A stretch of 64,000 nucleotides of DNA. Source: Glycocaulis alkaliphilus (lineage in GTDB: Bacteria; Pseudomonadota; Alphaproteobacteria; Caulobacterales; Maricaulaceae). The translations under genes and the position numbers were made by a program. Within the stretch, counting starts at the first letter, position 1, and each line of letters starts with the position of its first letter. Where the stretch lies: contig NZ_CP018911.1 in the NCBI RefSeq assembly GCF_004000605.1, positions 682,001 to 746,000 on the forward strand, given 5' to 3'. Below, piece after piece: positions 1 to 8,885 of the stretch. Under the pieces are notes generated by a model. That model was not told the DNA's origin. It did no database searches and was given only the letters and a program-made list of their open reading frames with translations.

Positions 1-390
1 GGCCTGCCGGACTATCCGCCCGCACAGATCAGCGCCGTGACCGCGCTGTCGCGCGAGATCATTGCACGGCACGCCATTGCGCCGGTCAATGTGGTCGGCC
101 ACAGCGATATTGCGCCGGGCCGCAAGATCGATCCTGGCGAAAAGTTTCCGTGGGAGAGGCTCGCGCGCGAGGGCGTGGGCCTGTGGCCGGACGGGGCGGT
201 GCCAGCCAGCCCGGATGAGGCGCGCGCGAGGGCCTGGCTTATCGCCATCGGCTATAATCCGGACCTGCCGCTCGATGTGGTCCTGACCGAGTTCCAGCGC
301 CGCTACCGGCCCTCGCGCCCTGATGGTGTGCTGGATGATGAGACGATGGGCCTGATTGAGGTGCTGGCGGGTAAAGTTTCCGCGGCGTGA
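1..390 (+). CDS. N-acetylmuramoyl-L-alanine amidase, AmpD/AmiD-like (5' partial)
   Basis: The reading frame is open from the first base, so the start lies upstream. The visible 129 residues include VVGHSDIAPGRKIDPG, the segment of AmpD-type amidase_2 enzymes that carries a zinc-ligand His and the catalytic-site Asp/Lys region, followed by FPWERL. The last 50 or so residues (GYNPDLPLDVVLTEFQRRY through DDETMGLIEVL) look like a peptidoglycan-binding_1 domain, the layout of AmiD rather than cytosolic AmpD. The family cleaves the amide bond between MurNAc and L-Ala in cell wall fragments. The catalytic N-terminus and any signal peptide are outside the window, so location in the cell cannot be judged. 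Confidence 0.85.
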   Translation, partial: GLPDYPPAQISAVTALSREIIARHAIAPVNVVGHSDIAPGRKIDPGEKFPWERLAREGVGLWPDGAVPASPDEARARAWLIAIGYNPDLPLDVVLTEFQRRYRPSRPDGVLDDETMGLIEVLAGKVSAA

Positions 391-427
391 GCTACCGCCC
401 TTTCTAGGGTTAGTTGGCAAGGTGATG

Positions 428-538
428 TCCTCCCCCGTTTACGGGGGAGGTGGTCCGAAGGGCCGGAGGGGGGAATCTTTTTTTGGATTATCCCCCCCTC
501 GCCGCTTCGCGGCACTCCCCCCGCAAGCGGGGGGAGAC
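428..538 (+). repeat. Four-hairpin intergenic repeat, copy A
   Basis: It opens with a TCCTCCCCCG hairpin closed over TTTA. Then come a small GGTCCGAAGGGCC hairpin, a GGAGGGGGGA arm, a T-rich loop, the complementary TCCCCCCCTC arm, a GCCGCTTCGCGGC hairpin and a closing CTCCCCCC/GGGGGGAG hairpin. The same architecture recurs at 14001, 25944 (inverted) and 48609. This copy lies between the amidase stop and the rnpB promoter. Its GC arm followed by seven T residues could also end amidase transcription. Confidence 0.85.
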
Positions 539-588
539 ATCGACGCTTGCCGAAACACCGAACCATGACAGCCTGGAGCCCCGCCCGC

Positions 589-618
589 TTGACCTTTGCC
601 CCCTGAAAGCCGACTTAA
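589..618 (+). promoter_or_regulatory. Probable sigma-70 promoter of rnpB
   Basis: TTGACC at 589-594 is a good -35 element. After a 17-18 nt spacer comes ACTTAA (613-618), a weak -10. Transcription would begin near 624, which is where the P1 helix of RNase P RNA begins. The fit of spacing and expected 5' end is the main support. Confidence 0.55.
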
Positions 619-621
619 CAC

Positions 622-1034
622 CCGTCAGGCGGCCGGGCAGCCGCTTCCGTCCAGTGCCGAAAGGCGGGCGGGAGAGGAAAGTCCGGGCTCCATGGAGGCA
701 GGGTGCCGGGGAAATCCCGGCGGGCCGGGGTTCAAGCCCCGGTTCAGGGACAGCGCCGCAGAAATCAGACCGCCGGGCCTTCGTGTCCGGCAAGGGTGAA
801 ACGGTGGGGTAAGAGCCCACCGCCCCGACCGCAAGGAAGGGGGCACGGCAAGCCCCACCCGGAGCAAGACCGAATAGGGACGGGCGTCCGCTTCGCGCGG
901 GCAGGTGCGCCTCTGCATTCCGTCCGGGTAGGTCGCTGGAGGTGGCGTGCAAGCGCCATCCAAGAGGAATGGCTGCCGCTTCTTTCCATATCGGAAAGAA
1001 TGGCACAGAACCCGGCTTACAGGCCGCCTGACAC
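622..1034 (+). ncRNA. rnpB: RNase P RNA (bacterial class A)
   Basis: This is the catalytic RNA that trims tRNA 5' leaders. Conserved landmarks are GAGGAAAGTCCGGGCTCC at 673-690, the GGTAAGAGCCCACCG-type segment near 808, and AGAACCCGGCTTACAGG near 1008. The terminal P1 helix is visible directly: GTCAGGCGGCC at 624-634 pairs perfectly with GGCCGCCTGAC at 1022-1032. Length of about 410 nt fits the class A family. Exact ends are inferred from P1. The predicted reading frames across this stretch are not real genes. Confidence 0.96.
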
Positions 1035-1082
1035 TTCAATTTCCTGCGAAATTCCAAACAGCGCGCCGGACGTTAACCTATT

Positions 1083-1097
1083 GTTCTTTGTCTGTTC
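1083..1097. promoter_or_regulatory. LexA-type box upstream of mraZ
   Basis: GTTC at 1083-1086 and GTTC at 1094-1097 are separated by exactly 7 nt. GTTC-N7-GTTC is the established LexA operator of Alphaproteobacteria. It lies about 165 nt before the mraZ start in the only long non-coding stretch ahead of the dcw genes. I could not place a convincing -35/-10 pair around it, so whether it controls mraZ is inference. Confidence 0.5.
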
Positions 1098-1179
1098 TAT
1101 TTTGCCGCGCCGCAACATGCTGCGGTTTTACTTGAGCGTGCCTGTAAAAACAGTGCTGGAGACTGGCTTCGGCATTGTT

Positions 1180-1205
1180 TCCCATCATTTCCCATGGTAT
1201 CCCAT
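1180..1205 (-). promoter_or_regulatory. Triple MraZ-box array
   Basis: Three TCCCAT units start at 1180, 1190 and 1200. Read on the minus strand they are TGGGA-N5-TGGGA-N5-TGGGA, the known recognition pattern of MraZ (TGGG repeats with 5-nt spacers). The array ends 57 nt before the mraZ start. It is the expected autoregulatory site controlling the dcw promoter. Confidence 0.75.
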
Positions 1206-1262
1206 CGTTAACCACACGAGGGACCCTTTCGATGTGTGGGAGGCCGGGGAGCGCTGCAGGAG

Positions 1263-1724
1263 ATGTTTTTCTCCACCACAACCAACGGGATAGATGCCAA
1301 GGGACGGGTTTCCGTCCCGGCCGATTTCCGTGCCGTGGTGTCGGCAGAGCGCTTCGGTGGCATCTATGTCTGGTGTTCGTTTAACGGACCGTTCCTGGAA
1401 GGCGGCGGCGAGGCGCTGATGGCCGAGATGGCCGCGGCCATCGATGCGATGGACCCGTATGACGATGCCCGCACGGCTTTTGAGCGGGTTATCTTCGGCG
1501 GCGCCCGCCCCCTCTCGTTTGACCAGACCGGCCGCATCTCCCTGCCGCGTGAATTCATCGAGCATGCCGGCCTTGACGCAAAGGCGACCTTTGTCGGCAT
1601 GGGTCGCCGCTTCGAGGTCTGGTCGCCCGAAGCGCACGCCGAGCGCCATGCCCGCGATCTCAGCTTTGCTCGTGACAACAAGTCCGCGCTGCGCCGCCCT
1701 GCCGTCCGGCCGGAGGGTGTGTGA
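1263..1724 (+). CDS. mraZ: MraZ, transcriptional regulator of the dcw cluster
   Basis: This 153-residue protein has two AbrB-like/SpoVT half domains. The first begins [23 protein letters not shown] and the second is centred on [18 protein letters not shown]. Both carry the DxKGR/DxxGR-S-P signature. MraZ forms ring-shaped oligomers that bind TGGG repeats and repress its own operon. The frame stays open upstream to a GTG at 1236, but family alignment places the start at the ATG before FFST. AGGAG sits unusually close to that ATG, so translation may rely on the GGAGG/GGGGAG stretch at 1239-1251. The stop overlaps the rsmH start (TGATG). Confidence 0.95.
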   Translation: MFFSTTTNGIDAKGRVSVPADFRAVVSAERFGGIYVWCSFNGPFLEGGGEALMAEMAAAIDAMDPYDDARTAFERVIFGGARPLSFDQTGRISLPREFIEHAGLDAKATFVGMGRRFEVWSPEAHAERHARDLSFARDNKSALRRPAVRPEGV

Positions 1725-2719
1725 TGGCGCATGTCCCGGTACTGCTCGACGAAGTGATCACCGCCATCCGCCCGCGCGCGGGCGGGCTCTATGTGGATGG
1801 TACGCTGGGCGGCGGCGGCTATGCCCGCGCGGTGCTGGCCGTCGAGGGCGCGCGTCTGGTCGGCATCGACCGGGACCCTGAAGCGGCAAAGGCTGCTGCC
1901 GCGCTGCGCAAGGCCTTCCCGGACACGTTCGCCTTTCAGTCTGGCCCTTTCTCCCTGATGGAGCAGATCGTAGAGCTGTCAGGCAGTGATGGTGTCGACG
2001 GCGTAATGCTCGATCTGGGCGTTTCGTCGATGCAGATCGACGAGGCAGAGCGCGGCTTCTCCTTCCAGAAGGACGGCCCGCTGGACATGCGCATGGCCCG
2101 GTCTGGTCCCAGCGCTGCCGATGCCGTCAACCATCTGGACGCTGACGAGCTGGCCGCGATCTTCAAAATCTATGGCGAGGAGCGCCATGCCCGCCGTGCG
2201 GCGCGCGCCATTGTGGAAGACCGCGCCGCAAAGCCGTTCGAGACCACGCTTGAACTGGCATCGCTGATGGCGCGGGTAATCGGCGGCAAGCCGGGGCGTA
2301 TTCACCCGGCCACACGCGTGTTTCAGGGGCTGCGCATCTATGTCAATGACGAGCTGGGCGAACTGATCCGCGCGCTCGGCGCGGCGGAACGCATCCTGAA
2401 GCCCACCGGCGTGCTGGCGGTTGTCACCTTCCATTCGCTGGAAGACCGCATCGTGAAGACCTTCCTGCGCGCCCGTGCCGGCATGGCGGGGCAGGGCTCG
2501 CGCCATGCACCGCAAGTGGACGCCGGGCCGGCGCCCAGCTTCTCGCTGCTGACCCGCAAGGCCATTGAGCCGTCAGAGGCCGAAATCGCCGCCAACCCGC
2601 GCGCGCGCTCCTCGCGCCTGCGTGCCGGTGTCCGCACCACAAACCCTGCCTGGCCAGCCGAAGATGACGGCCTGCCCGGCGTGCCCCCTTACAGCCGCCT
2701 TCTGGAGTGTGTCACATGA
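1724..2719 (+). CDS. rsmH: 16S rRNA (cytosine-1402-N4)-methyltransferase RsmH
   Basis: It methylates C1402 in the decoding site of the small ribosomal subunit, using SAM. At 331 residues it has the usual length. The start HVPVLLDEV, the SAM-binding region [13 protein letters not shown], and [18 protein letters not shown] are family hallmarks. Near the C-terminus [14 protein letters not shown] is also diagnostic. The ATG at 1724 overlaps the mraZ stop and has GGAGG at 1712 at good spacing. A GTG one codon earlier is a weaker alternative. It is translationally coupled to mraZ upstream and ftsL downstream (ATGA overlap). Confidence 0.97.
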   Translation: MAHVPVLLDEVITAIRPRAGGLYVDGTLGGGGYARAVLAVEGARLVGIDRDPEAAKAAAALRKAFPDTFAFQSGPFSLMEQIVELSGSDGVDGVMLDLGVSSMQIDEAERGFSFQKDGPLDMRMARSGPSAADAVNHLDADELAAIFKIYGEERHARRAARAIVEDRAAKPFETTLELASLMARVIGGKPGRIHPATRVFQGLRIYVNDELGELIRALGAAERILKPTGVLAVVTFHSLEDRIVKTFLRARAGMAGQGSRHAPQVDAGPAPSFSLLTRKAIEPSEAEIAANPRARSSRLRAGVRTTNPAWPAEDDGLPGVPPYSRLLECVT

Positions 2720-3081
2720 TACGCCTCGTCCTCTTTTTCGGCATTCTCGGCAGCGTCATCCTTCTGGGGGCACTGTATGTGGCCAAAGCTGAAACCGATG
2801 CGGCTCAGGCCCGTCTTGCGGGGCTGCAAGTGGAGCTCGCTCAGGAGCGCTCGCGTATCAACACGCTGACGGCCAATATCGCGCATCTGGAAGATCCCGA
2901 GCAGCTCAGAGCGCTGGCCCGCACCCATCTGGGGTTTGAGCCGGTGCAGTCGGCGCAGGAACTCTCGCTGGCCGAGCTGGCACAGGTGCGCGCCGAAGCT
3001 GAACGCCTGTCGCCGCAGGCGCCGCAAACAGCGCAGGCCAGCTGGCCGTCCACCACACCTCCGGTAAGAGGGCGTCAATGA
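2716..3081 (+). CDS. ftsL: Cell division protein FtsL
   Basis: This is a 121-residue bitopic membrane protein with one N-terminal transmembrane helix ([19 protein letters not shown]). An extracytoplasmic coiled coil follows ([19 protein letters not shown]) and then [17 protein letters not shown]. FtsL forms the FtsQ-FtsL-FtsB complex that activates FtsWI septal synthesis. The ATG at 2716 overlaps the rsmH stop in ATGA and has CTGGAG upstream. A GTG at 2707 is possible. FtsL diverges fast, so position between rsmH and ftsI is an important part of the identification. Confidence 0.92.
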   Translation: MIRLVLFFGILGSVILLGALYVAKAETDAAQARLAGLQVELAQERSRINTLTANIAHLEDPEQLRALARTHLGFEPVQSAQELSLAELAQVRAEAERLSPQAPQTAQASWPSTTPPVRGRQ

Positions 3082-4889
3082 CGAATTGGCTGACGCGTCT
3101 TTTCGGCAAGGTAAGAATCCGGCGTTCGCGCGCCGGGCTTGAGCCCTTGCGCGGGGACGGATCAGCCGGTTTCGATGCCAGCGCCACCATCCGGCTGGAA
3201 GACGAGGCCGGTCAGGCGCTAGGGCGCACGCGGCTGCGCCTTGGCTTTATTGGTATTTTGGTGGGCGCAGGATTTCTGGTGGCGGCGGGCCGCGCGGTGG
3301 AGCTGGCTGTCACGGGCGAGTTTGCCGAGGCTGCGCCGGTGCGTGTGGCGCAGGTGGCGTCGCGCCGCGGCGAGATCGTTGACCGCAATGGCCAGATACT
3401 GGCCAGCAATCTCGACTTCCATTCTGTTTTCGCTGATCCGCGCCAGGTCTGGGATCCGGTAGAGACCGCTCAGGCTCTGCGCACGGTTCTGCCGCATCTG
3501 AACGCGGAAACCCTGCAGCGTGATCTTTCATCAAACCGCCGCTTTGTCTGGATCGAGCGCGGGCTGGGCCCGCGCGAACGTCAGGCCATTCACATGCTGG
3601 GCCTGCCCGGCATAGGCTTCCGGGTGGAACCTGGCCGGGTCTATCCGCGCCGCCGGCTGGCTGCGCATCTGGTAGGCTTTACCGATCAGGACCTGGCAGG
3701 CCTGGCCGGGGCGGAGCGCGCCTTTAATGACGAGCTTAATGACGGGTCTGGCCGTCCGGTGAGCCTGTCCATTCATCTGGGCGCGCAGGATGCGCTGGAA
3801 ACCGTGCTGCGTGAGCGCATGGAGCGCTACTCGGCGCAAGGCGCCATGGCGGTGCTGATGCGCGTTGGCACCGGCGAGATCATCGCGCTGGCCTCCCTTC
3901 CCGACTTTGACCCGAACCGGGCGGGCAGCGAACCGGCGGAAAACCGTTTCAACCGTACCGTCCAGGGCGTTTACGAGCTGGGTTCGGTATTCAAGCCGCT
4001 CACCCTCGCTGCCGGTATCGAGGCAGGGCTGGTGCGTCTTGACGACACATTCGATGCCCGCGCGCCGATTGCCATCGGTTCGCACCGTATTCGCGATTTC
4101 CGTCCGCAGTCGCGAATACTCACCGCCCGGGAAGTCATCATTCATTCCTCCAATATCGGCTCGGCCCGCATGGCGGAGCGGATCGGCGGCGAGGTGCTGA
4201 CCAGCTTCTTCGGGGAGCTGGGCCTTTGGGAGCGCCCGCCGCTGGAAATCATCGAGGGCCAGAACCCGATGCTGCCTGCCCGCTGGGGCCGGGCAGAAGT
4301 GATGACGGCTTCATACGGGCATGGCTTCAACGTGTCGCCCGTGGCTCTGGCAGCGGCCTATGCGGCGCTGGCCAATGATGGCATCTACACGCCGCCGACC
4401 CTGCGTCCTGTTGGCCCGACCGACATCGTGCCGCAAGTTCCGGTGATGAGCTCGGCAACGGCTGCTCAGGTGCTTGGCGTCATGCGCGCTGCCGTGGCCG
4501 GCGGTCAGGCCGACCGCGAGGGTCTCGCCATTGCTGGCAAGACCGGTACGGCCCAGCGCATCGTCAATGGCCGCTACCAGGTCGGTAATGTGCTGACCAG
4601 CTTTGTCGGGATATTCCCCTTCGATGACCCGCAATACGTGCTGGTGGTGAGCCTCGACCAGCCGCGCCCCATCCGCGAGACCCATGGCTTCAACACCGCT
4701 GGCTGGAATGCTGCGCCAACAGGCGGCGAGATCATAGAGCGCGTGGCGCCGGTACTGGGCGTGGGTCTGCGCGAAGCCGACCCCGGCGCGCGCGTGCAGA
4801 CGGTGGCGCGCATGTTCGTGCCGCGAACGCCGGTGCGGGCAGGACCGGAAGAGCCCGTCGAACTGGCTGCAGGCAGGGATCGCCCATGA
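3078..4889 (+). CDS. ftsI: Septal peptidoglycan transpeptidase FtsI (PBP3)
   Basis: This is a 603-residue class B penicillin-binding protein that crosslinks septal peptidoglycan with FtsW. A basic cytoplasmic leader precedes one transmembrane helix at about residues 53-75. The dimerisation domain follows, then the transpeptidase domain. The catalytic motifs are all present: S303-VF-K306 (SxxK, nucleophile Ser303), S357-S-N359 (SxN) and K488-TGT. The start overlaps the ftsL stop by ATGA, and the stop overlaps the murE start the same way. All key residues are intact and it should be active. Confidence 0.97.
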   Translation: MTNWLTRLFGKVRIRRSRAGLEPLRGDGSAGFDASATIRLEDEAGQALGRTRLRLGFIGILVGAGFLVAAGRAVELAVTGEFAEAAPVRVAQVASRRGEIVDRNGQILASNLDFHSVFADPRQVWDPVETAQALRTVLPHLNAETLQRDLSSNRRFVWIERGLGPRERQAIHMLGLPGIGFRVEPGRVYPRRRLAAHLVGFTDQDLAGLAGAERAFNDELNDGSGRPVSLSIHLGAQDALETVLRERMERYSAQGAMAVLMRVGTGEIIALASLPDFDPNRAGSEPAENRFNRTVQGVYELGSVFKPLTLAAGIEAGLVRLDDTFDARAPIAIGSHRIRDFRPQSRILTAREVIIHSSNIGSARMAERIGGEVLTSFFGELGLWERPPLEIIEGQNPMLPARWGRAEVMTASYGHGFNVSPVALAAAYAALANDGIYTPPTLRPVGPTDIVPQVPVMSSATAAQVLGVMRAAVAGGQADREGLAIAGKTGTAQRIVNGRYQVGNVLTSFVGIFPFDDPQYVLVVSLDQPRPIRETHGFNTAGWNAAPTGGEIIERVAPVLGVGLREADPGARVQTVARMFVPRTPVRAGPEEPVELAAGRDRP

Positions 4890-6364
4890 GTACGCTGCGC
4901 AGGCTTGCTGACATCCTTCCCGCTGGCGTGAGTGTGCCGGAAGGCATGCTGGAACTGGCAGTCGCCGGACTGGCGCTGGACAGCCGGGCGGTGAAGCCCG
5001 GCTTTGTCTTTGCCGCCCTGCCGGGCGTGACCACCCATGGCAATGCCTTCATCAAGGCGGCTATCGACGCAGGCGCTGTGGCTATCCTGGCCGAGCGTGG
5101 CACGGCTGCGCCCGTTCCTGTCATCGAGGCCGATGATCCGCGTCTGGCGCTGGCGCAGATGGCGGCGCGCTTTTCTCCGGCCCAGCCGGGATACATCGCC
5201 GCCATCACGGGCACAAACGGTAAAAGCTCCACAGTCGAATTTCTGCGCCAGATCTGGCAGTCAGCCGGTCATGAGGCTGCGGCTCTGGGTACGCTCGGCG
5301 TAACGCGCAGTTCTGGCCGCACCGATGTGGGTTACACCACGCCCGATGCCATCGCCCTGCACGCCGCACTCGATGCGCTTAGCCATGAGGGCGTCACGCA
5401 TCTGGCGATGGAGGCATCGAGCCACGGGCTGAAACAGCGGCGTATGGACGGCGCAAAAATCGCGCTGGCGGGCTTTTCCAACCTAACCCAGGACCATCTC
5501 GATTATCATCCGGACTTTGAAGACTATTTCGCCTCCAAGATGCGCCTGTTCGATGAGCTTTTGCCCGAAGGCGCACCTGCCGTCATCACGGTGGATAGCG
5601 AGTGGGGCGAGGCGGTGGTGCGCCGCGCGGAGGCACGCCGCCAGCAGATTTTCACTGTTGGCTGGAACGGACGCTATATCCAGCTGAAGGAAATCACCCC
5701 GCACGCCGCCTTCCAGCATGTGCGCTTTGTTCATGCGGGCAAGGAGCATGCCTTGACCCTGCCCCTGATGGGCGAGTTCCAGGCCAGTAATGCATTTCAG
5801 GCGGCCGGCATGGCGATAGCGAGCGGCGTGGATGCCGGCACCGTGTTCGCTGCGCTGGAGAAGCTGAAAGGGGTCGCAGGGCGTCTGGAGTTTGTTGGCG
5901 CGACGGCTGAGGGCGCGCCTGTTCTCATCGATTACGCTCACACGCCCGACGGCCTTGATAAGCTCCTGCGGGCGGCGCGTCCGCACACCGCCGGCAAAGT
6001 GATTGTGGTGTTTGGCGCGGGCGGTGACCGTGATCCGACCAAGCGCGAAAAGATGGGCGCTATCGCGGCGAAACTCGCCGACCGGGTGATCGTTACCGAC
6101 GATAATCCGCGGTCTGAAGATCCGGCTCTCATCCGCGCAGCGATACTGAAAGGGGCGCCGGACGCCGAAGAGATTGGAGACCGCGAGCGCGCCATTTTCA
6201 CCGCCATTGGTGATCTGAAAGCGGGTGACACCTTGCTGATCGCTGGCAAGGGCCATGAGACCGGCCAGACCATCAAGGGCGTGGTCCATCCGTTTGATGA
6301 TGGTGAGGTCGCGCGCCGCGCTCTCGCCGCCAGAACAGGCAGTACCGGGGAGCGGGGGCAATGA
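4886..6364 (+). CDS. murE: UDP-MurNAc-L-Ala-D-Glu:meso-diaminopimelate ligase MurE
   Basis: This 492-residue cytosolic Mur ligase adds meso-diaminopimelate to UDP-MurNAc-L-Ala-D-Glu using ATP. The P-loop ITGTNGKSSTVEF lies near residue 110. The central domain carries MEASSHGLKQRR, and the C-terminal domain carries DDNPRSEDP. The DNPR motif is the mark of enzymes that select meso-DAP over lysine. This matches the DAP-forming fused enzyme at 43322. Coupled by 4-nt overlaps to ftsI and murF. Confidence 0.97.
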   Translation: MSTLRRLADILPAGVSVPEGMLELAVAGLALDSRAVKPGFVFAALPGVTTHGNAFIKAAIDAGAVAILAERGTAAPVPVIEADDPRLALAQMAARFSPAQPGYIAAITGTNGKSSTVEFLRQIWQSAGHEAAALGTLGVTRSSGRTDVGYTTPDAIALHAALDALSHEGVTHLAMEASSHGLKQRRMDGAKIALAGFSNLTQDHLDYHPDFEDYFASKMRLFDELLPEGAPAVITVDSEWGEAVVRRAEARRQQIFTVGWNGRYIQLKEITPHAAFQHVRFVHAGKEHALTLPLMGEFQASNAFQAAGMAIASGVDAGTVFAALEKLKGVAGRLEFVGATAEGAPVLIDYAHTPDGLDKLLRAARPHTAGKVIVVFGAGGDRDPTKREKMGAIAAKLADRVIVTDDNPRSEDPALIRAAILKGAPDAEEIGDRERAIFTAIGDLKAGDTLLIAGKGHETGQTIKGVVHPFDDGEVARRALAARTGSTGERGQ

Positions 6365-7770
6365 CCGGGCCTTTATGGACAGCAGCGCAAGCGGCCGCCG
6401 CGACTGGCGGGCGGCTCGTAGGGGGTGATAGCTGGCAGGCCTCGGGCGTCTCCATCGACACGCGCTCTCTGGAGGCCGGAGACCTGTTCGTGGCGCTGGC
6501 AGACCAGCGTGACGGGCATGATTTTGTACCGGCTGCCGAGAAAGCAGGGGCAGCCGCCTCTATCGTATCGCGCGAGGATGCAGGCACAGGCGCGCGCCTT
6601 GTCGTGCCGGACGTGCTCGAGGCCCTGCAGCGCCTTGGTGTCGCGGCGCGCGAGCGCAGCAAGGCTGTGCGCGTCGGCGTCACCGGCTCGGTTGGCAAGA
6701 CATCGGTGAAGGAAGCCATAGCGGCGGTGTTCCGCGCCAGCGGCCCTGCACACTGGAGCGTCAAATCCTACAATAATCACTGGGGCGTGCCGCTCACCCT
6801 GGCGCGCATGCCGCAAGGTACCGCGCGCGGCGTGTTCGAGATGGGCATGAACCATGCCGGCGAAATCGCGGCGCTGACCACGCAGGTGCAGCCTCATATC
6901 GCCCTCATCACCCGCATCGCGCCCGCGCATCTGGAAAATCTGGGTTCCATGGAAGCCATCGCCGATGCCAAGGCGGAGATATTTGCAGGGCTGGCAGGCG
7001 ATGGCGTGGCGATCATCCCGGCAGATTGCGAGTACGCGCCCCGGCTGTGCGCGCGCGTGAACGAGAGTGGCGCCGCTTTCCTGTTCGAGTTTGGCCGGGC
7101 GCGGCACGCTGCGGTGCGTATCCTCTCCTGGGACCAGCAGGCTACATCCGGGCGCGGCCGCTTTGATGTGCTGGGCCGTATGGTGGACATTTCCATCCCG
7201 GCGCCGGGCGAACATCAGGCCCACAATGCCGCTGGCGTGATGGCGGCCTGCGTGGCCGCCGGCATTGATAGCGCGCGGGTCGCCGATGTGCTGGCCGGCA
7301 TGGAAGCCCAGGCCGGGCGCGGCGCGAGCTTCATGATAGAACTTGATGGCGGCAGCGCACGCATCATCGACGACAGCTATAATGCCAACCCGGTGTCCAT
7401 GGCCTCCGCGATTGCGACGCTCGCCCGTCATACGCCTGAAGGCAAAGGCCGTCGCATCGCGGTGCTGGGCGAGATGCTGGAGATTGGTGAGAGCGCCCCG
7501 GAGCGTCACCGCGAACTGGCAGCGCCACTGGTTGATGCCGGTGTGTCTGCGGTCATTGGCGTTGGCGCGATGATGGAACATCTGATGTCTGCGCTGCCCG
7601 GATCGGTTAAGGGCGCAATGGCGGCATCGCCGGCGGACGCCACTGATCGGCTATGCGCCATGCTGCGTCCGGGCGATGTGGTGGTGATCAAGGGCTCGAA
7701 CGGTTCGGGCGTTCATAAAGTAGTCGCAAGTTTGCGGAACGGTGCCGTTAACGCGGTCATCAAAGGCTGA
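6361..7770 (+). CDS. murF: UDP-MurNAc-tripeptide:D-Ala-D-Ala ligase MurF
   Basis: This 469-residue Mur ligase adds D-Ala-D-Ala to the UDP-MurNAc tripeptide, completing the pentapeptide. The ATP-binding loop [15 protein letters not shown] is seen near residue 105. [10 protein letters not shown] and [17 protein letters not shown]-type segments are typical of MurF; here AHNAAGV and [11 protein letters not shown] are present. It follows murE with a 4-nt overlap and ends 5 nt before mraY. Confidence 0.97.
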   Translation: MTGPLWTAAQAAAATGGRLVGGDSWQASGVSIDTRSLEAGDLFVALADQRDGHDFVPAAEKAGAAASIVSREDAGTGARLVVPDVLEALQRLGVAARERSKAVRVGVTGSVGKTSVKEAIAAVFRASGPAHWSVKSYNNHWGVPLTLARMPQGTARGVFEMGMNHAGEIAALTTQVQPHIALITRIAPAHLENLGSMEAIADAKAEIFAGLAGDGVAIIPADCEYAPRLCARVNESGAAFLFEFGRARHAAVRILSWDQQATSGRGRFDVLGRMVDISIPAPGEHQAHNAAGVMAACVAAGIDSARVADVLAGMEAQAGRGASFMIELDGGSARIIDDSYNANPVSMASAIATLARHTPEGKGRRIAVLGEMLEIGESAPERHRELAAPLVDAGVSAVIGVGAMMEHLMSALPGSVKGAMAASPADATDRLCAMLRPGDVVVIKGSNGSGVHKVVASLRNGAVNAVIKG

Positions 7771-7775
7771 TTTTC

Positions 7776-8876
7776 ATGCTCTATTTCCTGTTTTCCCAAC
7801 TCGCTTCCGACATCGCCGTTTTCAACGTCGTGAACTATCTCACATTCCGCACCGGGGCAGGGCTGGTTACGGCCTTCCTCGTGGCCATCATTATCGGCAA
7901 GCCCTTCATTGGCTGGCTGAAGACCAAGGGCTCCCAGCCGATTCGCGATGACGGCCCTGAAACCCATGTACTCACCAAGGCGGGCACCCCCACCATGGGC
8001 GGTTTCATCATCCTGCTGGGCATTCTGGCCGGGACATTGCTCTGGGCCGATCTCTCCAACCCCTATATCTGGGTTGTGCTGCTGGTGACGGCAGGCTTTG
8101 GCGGCATCGGCTTTCTCGATGACTGGCGCAAGGTGACCAAGCGCTCCTCGGCCGGCATTTCCGGCAAGGCAAAGCTTGCTCTGCAATCGGTCGTGGCGCT
8201 CATCGCGGTGATCTGGATGACGGAGCTTCTCTCCAGCGCGCCAAACGTGCCGGACGGGTTTGCCACCTCCATCGCGGTGCCCTTCTTCAAGGACGTGCTG
8301 ATCCCCCTTAGCTATGGCTTCTTCCTCTTCGGCCTGATCGTGATCGTGGGCGCGTCCAATGCCGTCAACATCACGGACGGGCTGGATGGCCTCGCTATCG
8401 TGCCGGTGATGATCGCGGCCGGCTCGTTCGGCTTTATCGCCTATTTCGTCGGTTCGGCGGTCTATTCCAACTATCTGTTCCTGAATTTCACGCCCGGTAC
8501 CGGCGAGCTCGCTGTGATCTGTGGCACGATCATCGGAGCCGGGCTGGGCTTTCTCTGGTATAATGCCCCGCCTGCCATGGTGTTCATGGGCGATACCGGC
8601 TCGCTGTCGCTTGGCGGTGCAATCGGCACCATTGCCGTGGCCGTGAAGCACGAGATCGTGCTGGCCATTATTGGCGGGCTTTTCGTGCTCGAAGCGCTCT
8701 CGGTGATGATCCAGGTGGCCAGCTTCAAGCTGACGGGCAAGCGCGTCTTCCGCATGGCGCCCGTCCACCACCATTTTGAAAAGATGGGCTGGGCCGAGCC
8801 GACCATCGTCATCCGCTTCTGGATCATTGCCGTGGTGCTCGCCCTTATCGGTCTTTCGACACTCAAGCTGAGGTAG
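7776..8876 (+). CDS. mraY: Phospho-MurNAc-pentapeptide translocase MraY
   Basis: It transfers phospho-MurNAc-pentapeptide to undecaprenyl phosphate to make lipid I at the inner membrane. The 366 residues form about ten transmembrane helices. Family motifs are LDDWRK (the first Asp pair region), [24 protein letters not shown] and [12 protein letters not shown]. The start ATG follows the murF stop by 5 nt. AAAGG in the murF end probably serves as ribosome binding site. Confidence 0.97.
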   Translation: MLYFLFSQLASDIAVFNVVNYLTFRTGAGLVTAFLVAIIIGKPFIGWLKTKGSQPIRDDGPETHVLTKAGTPTMGGFIILLGILAGTLLWADLSNPYIWVVLLVTAGFGGIGFLDDWRKVTKRSSAGISGKAKLALQSVVALIAVIWMTELLSSAPNVPDGFATSIAVPFFKDVLIPLSYGFFLFGLIVIVGASNAVNITDGLDGLAIVPVMIAAGSFGFIAYFVGSAVYSNYLFLNFTPGTGELAVICGTIIGAGLGFLWYNAPPAMVFMGDTGSLSLGGAIGTIAVAVKHEIVLAIIGGLFVLEALSVMIQVASFKLTGKRVFRMAPVHHHFEKMGWAEPTIVIRFWIIAVVLALIGLSTLKLR

Positions 8877-8885
8877 TTTGCCTGC

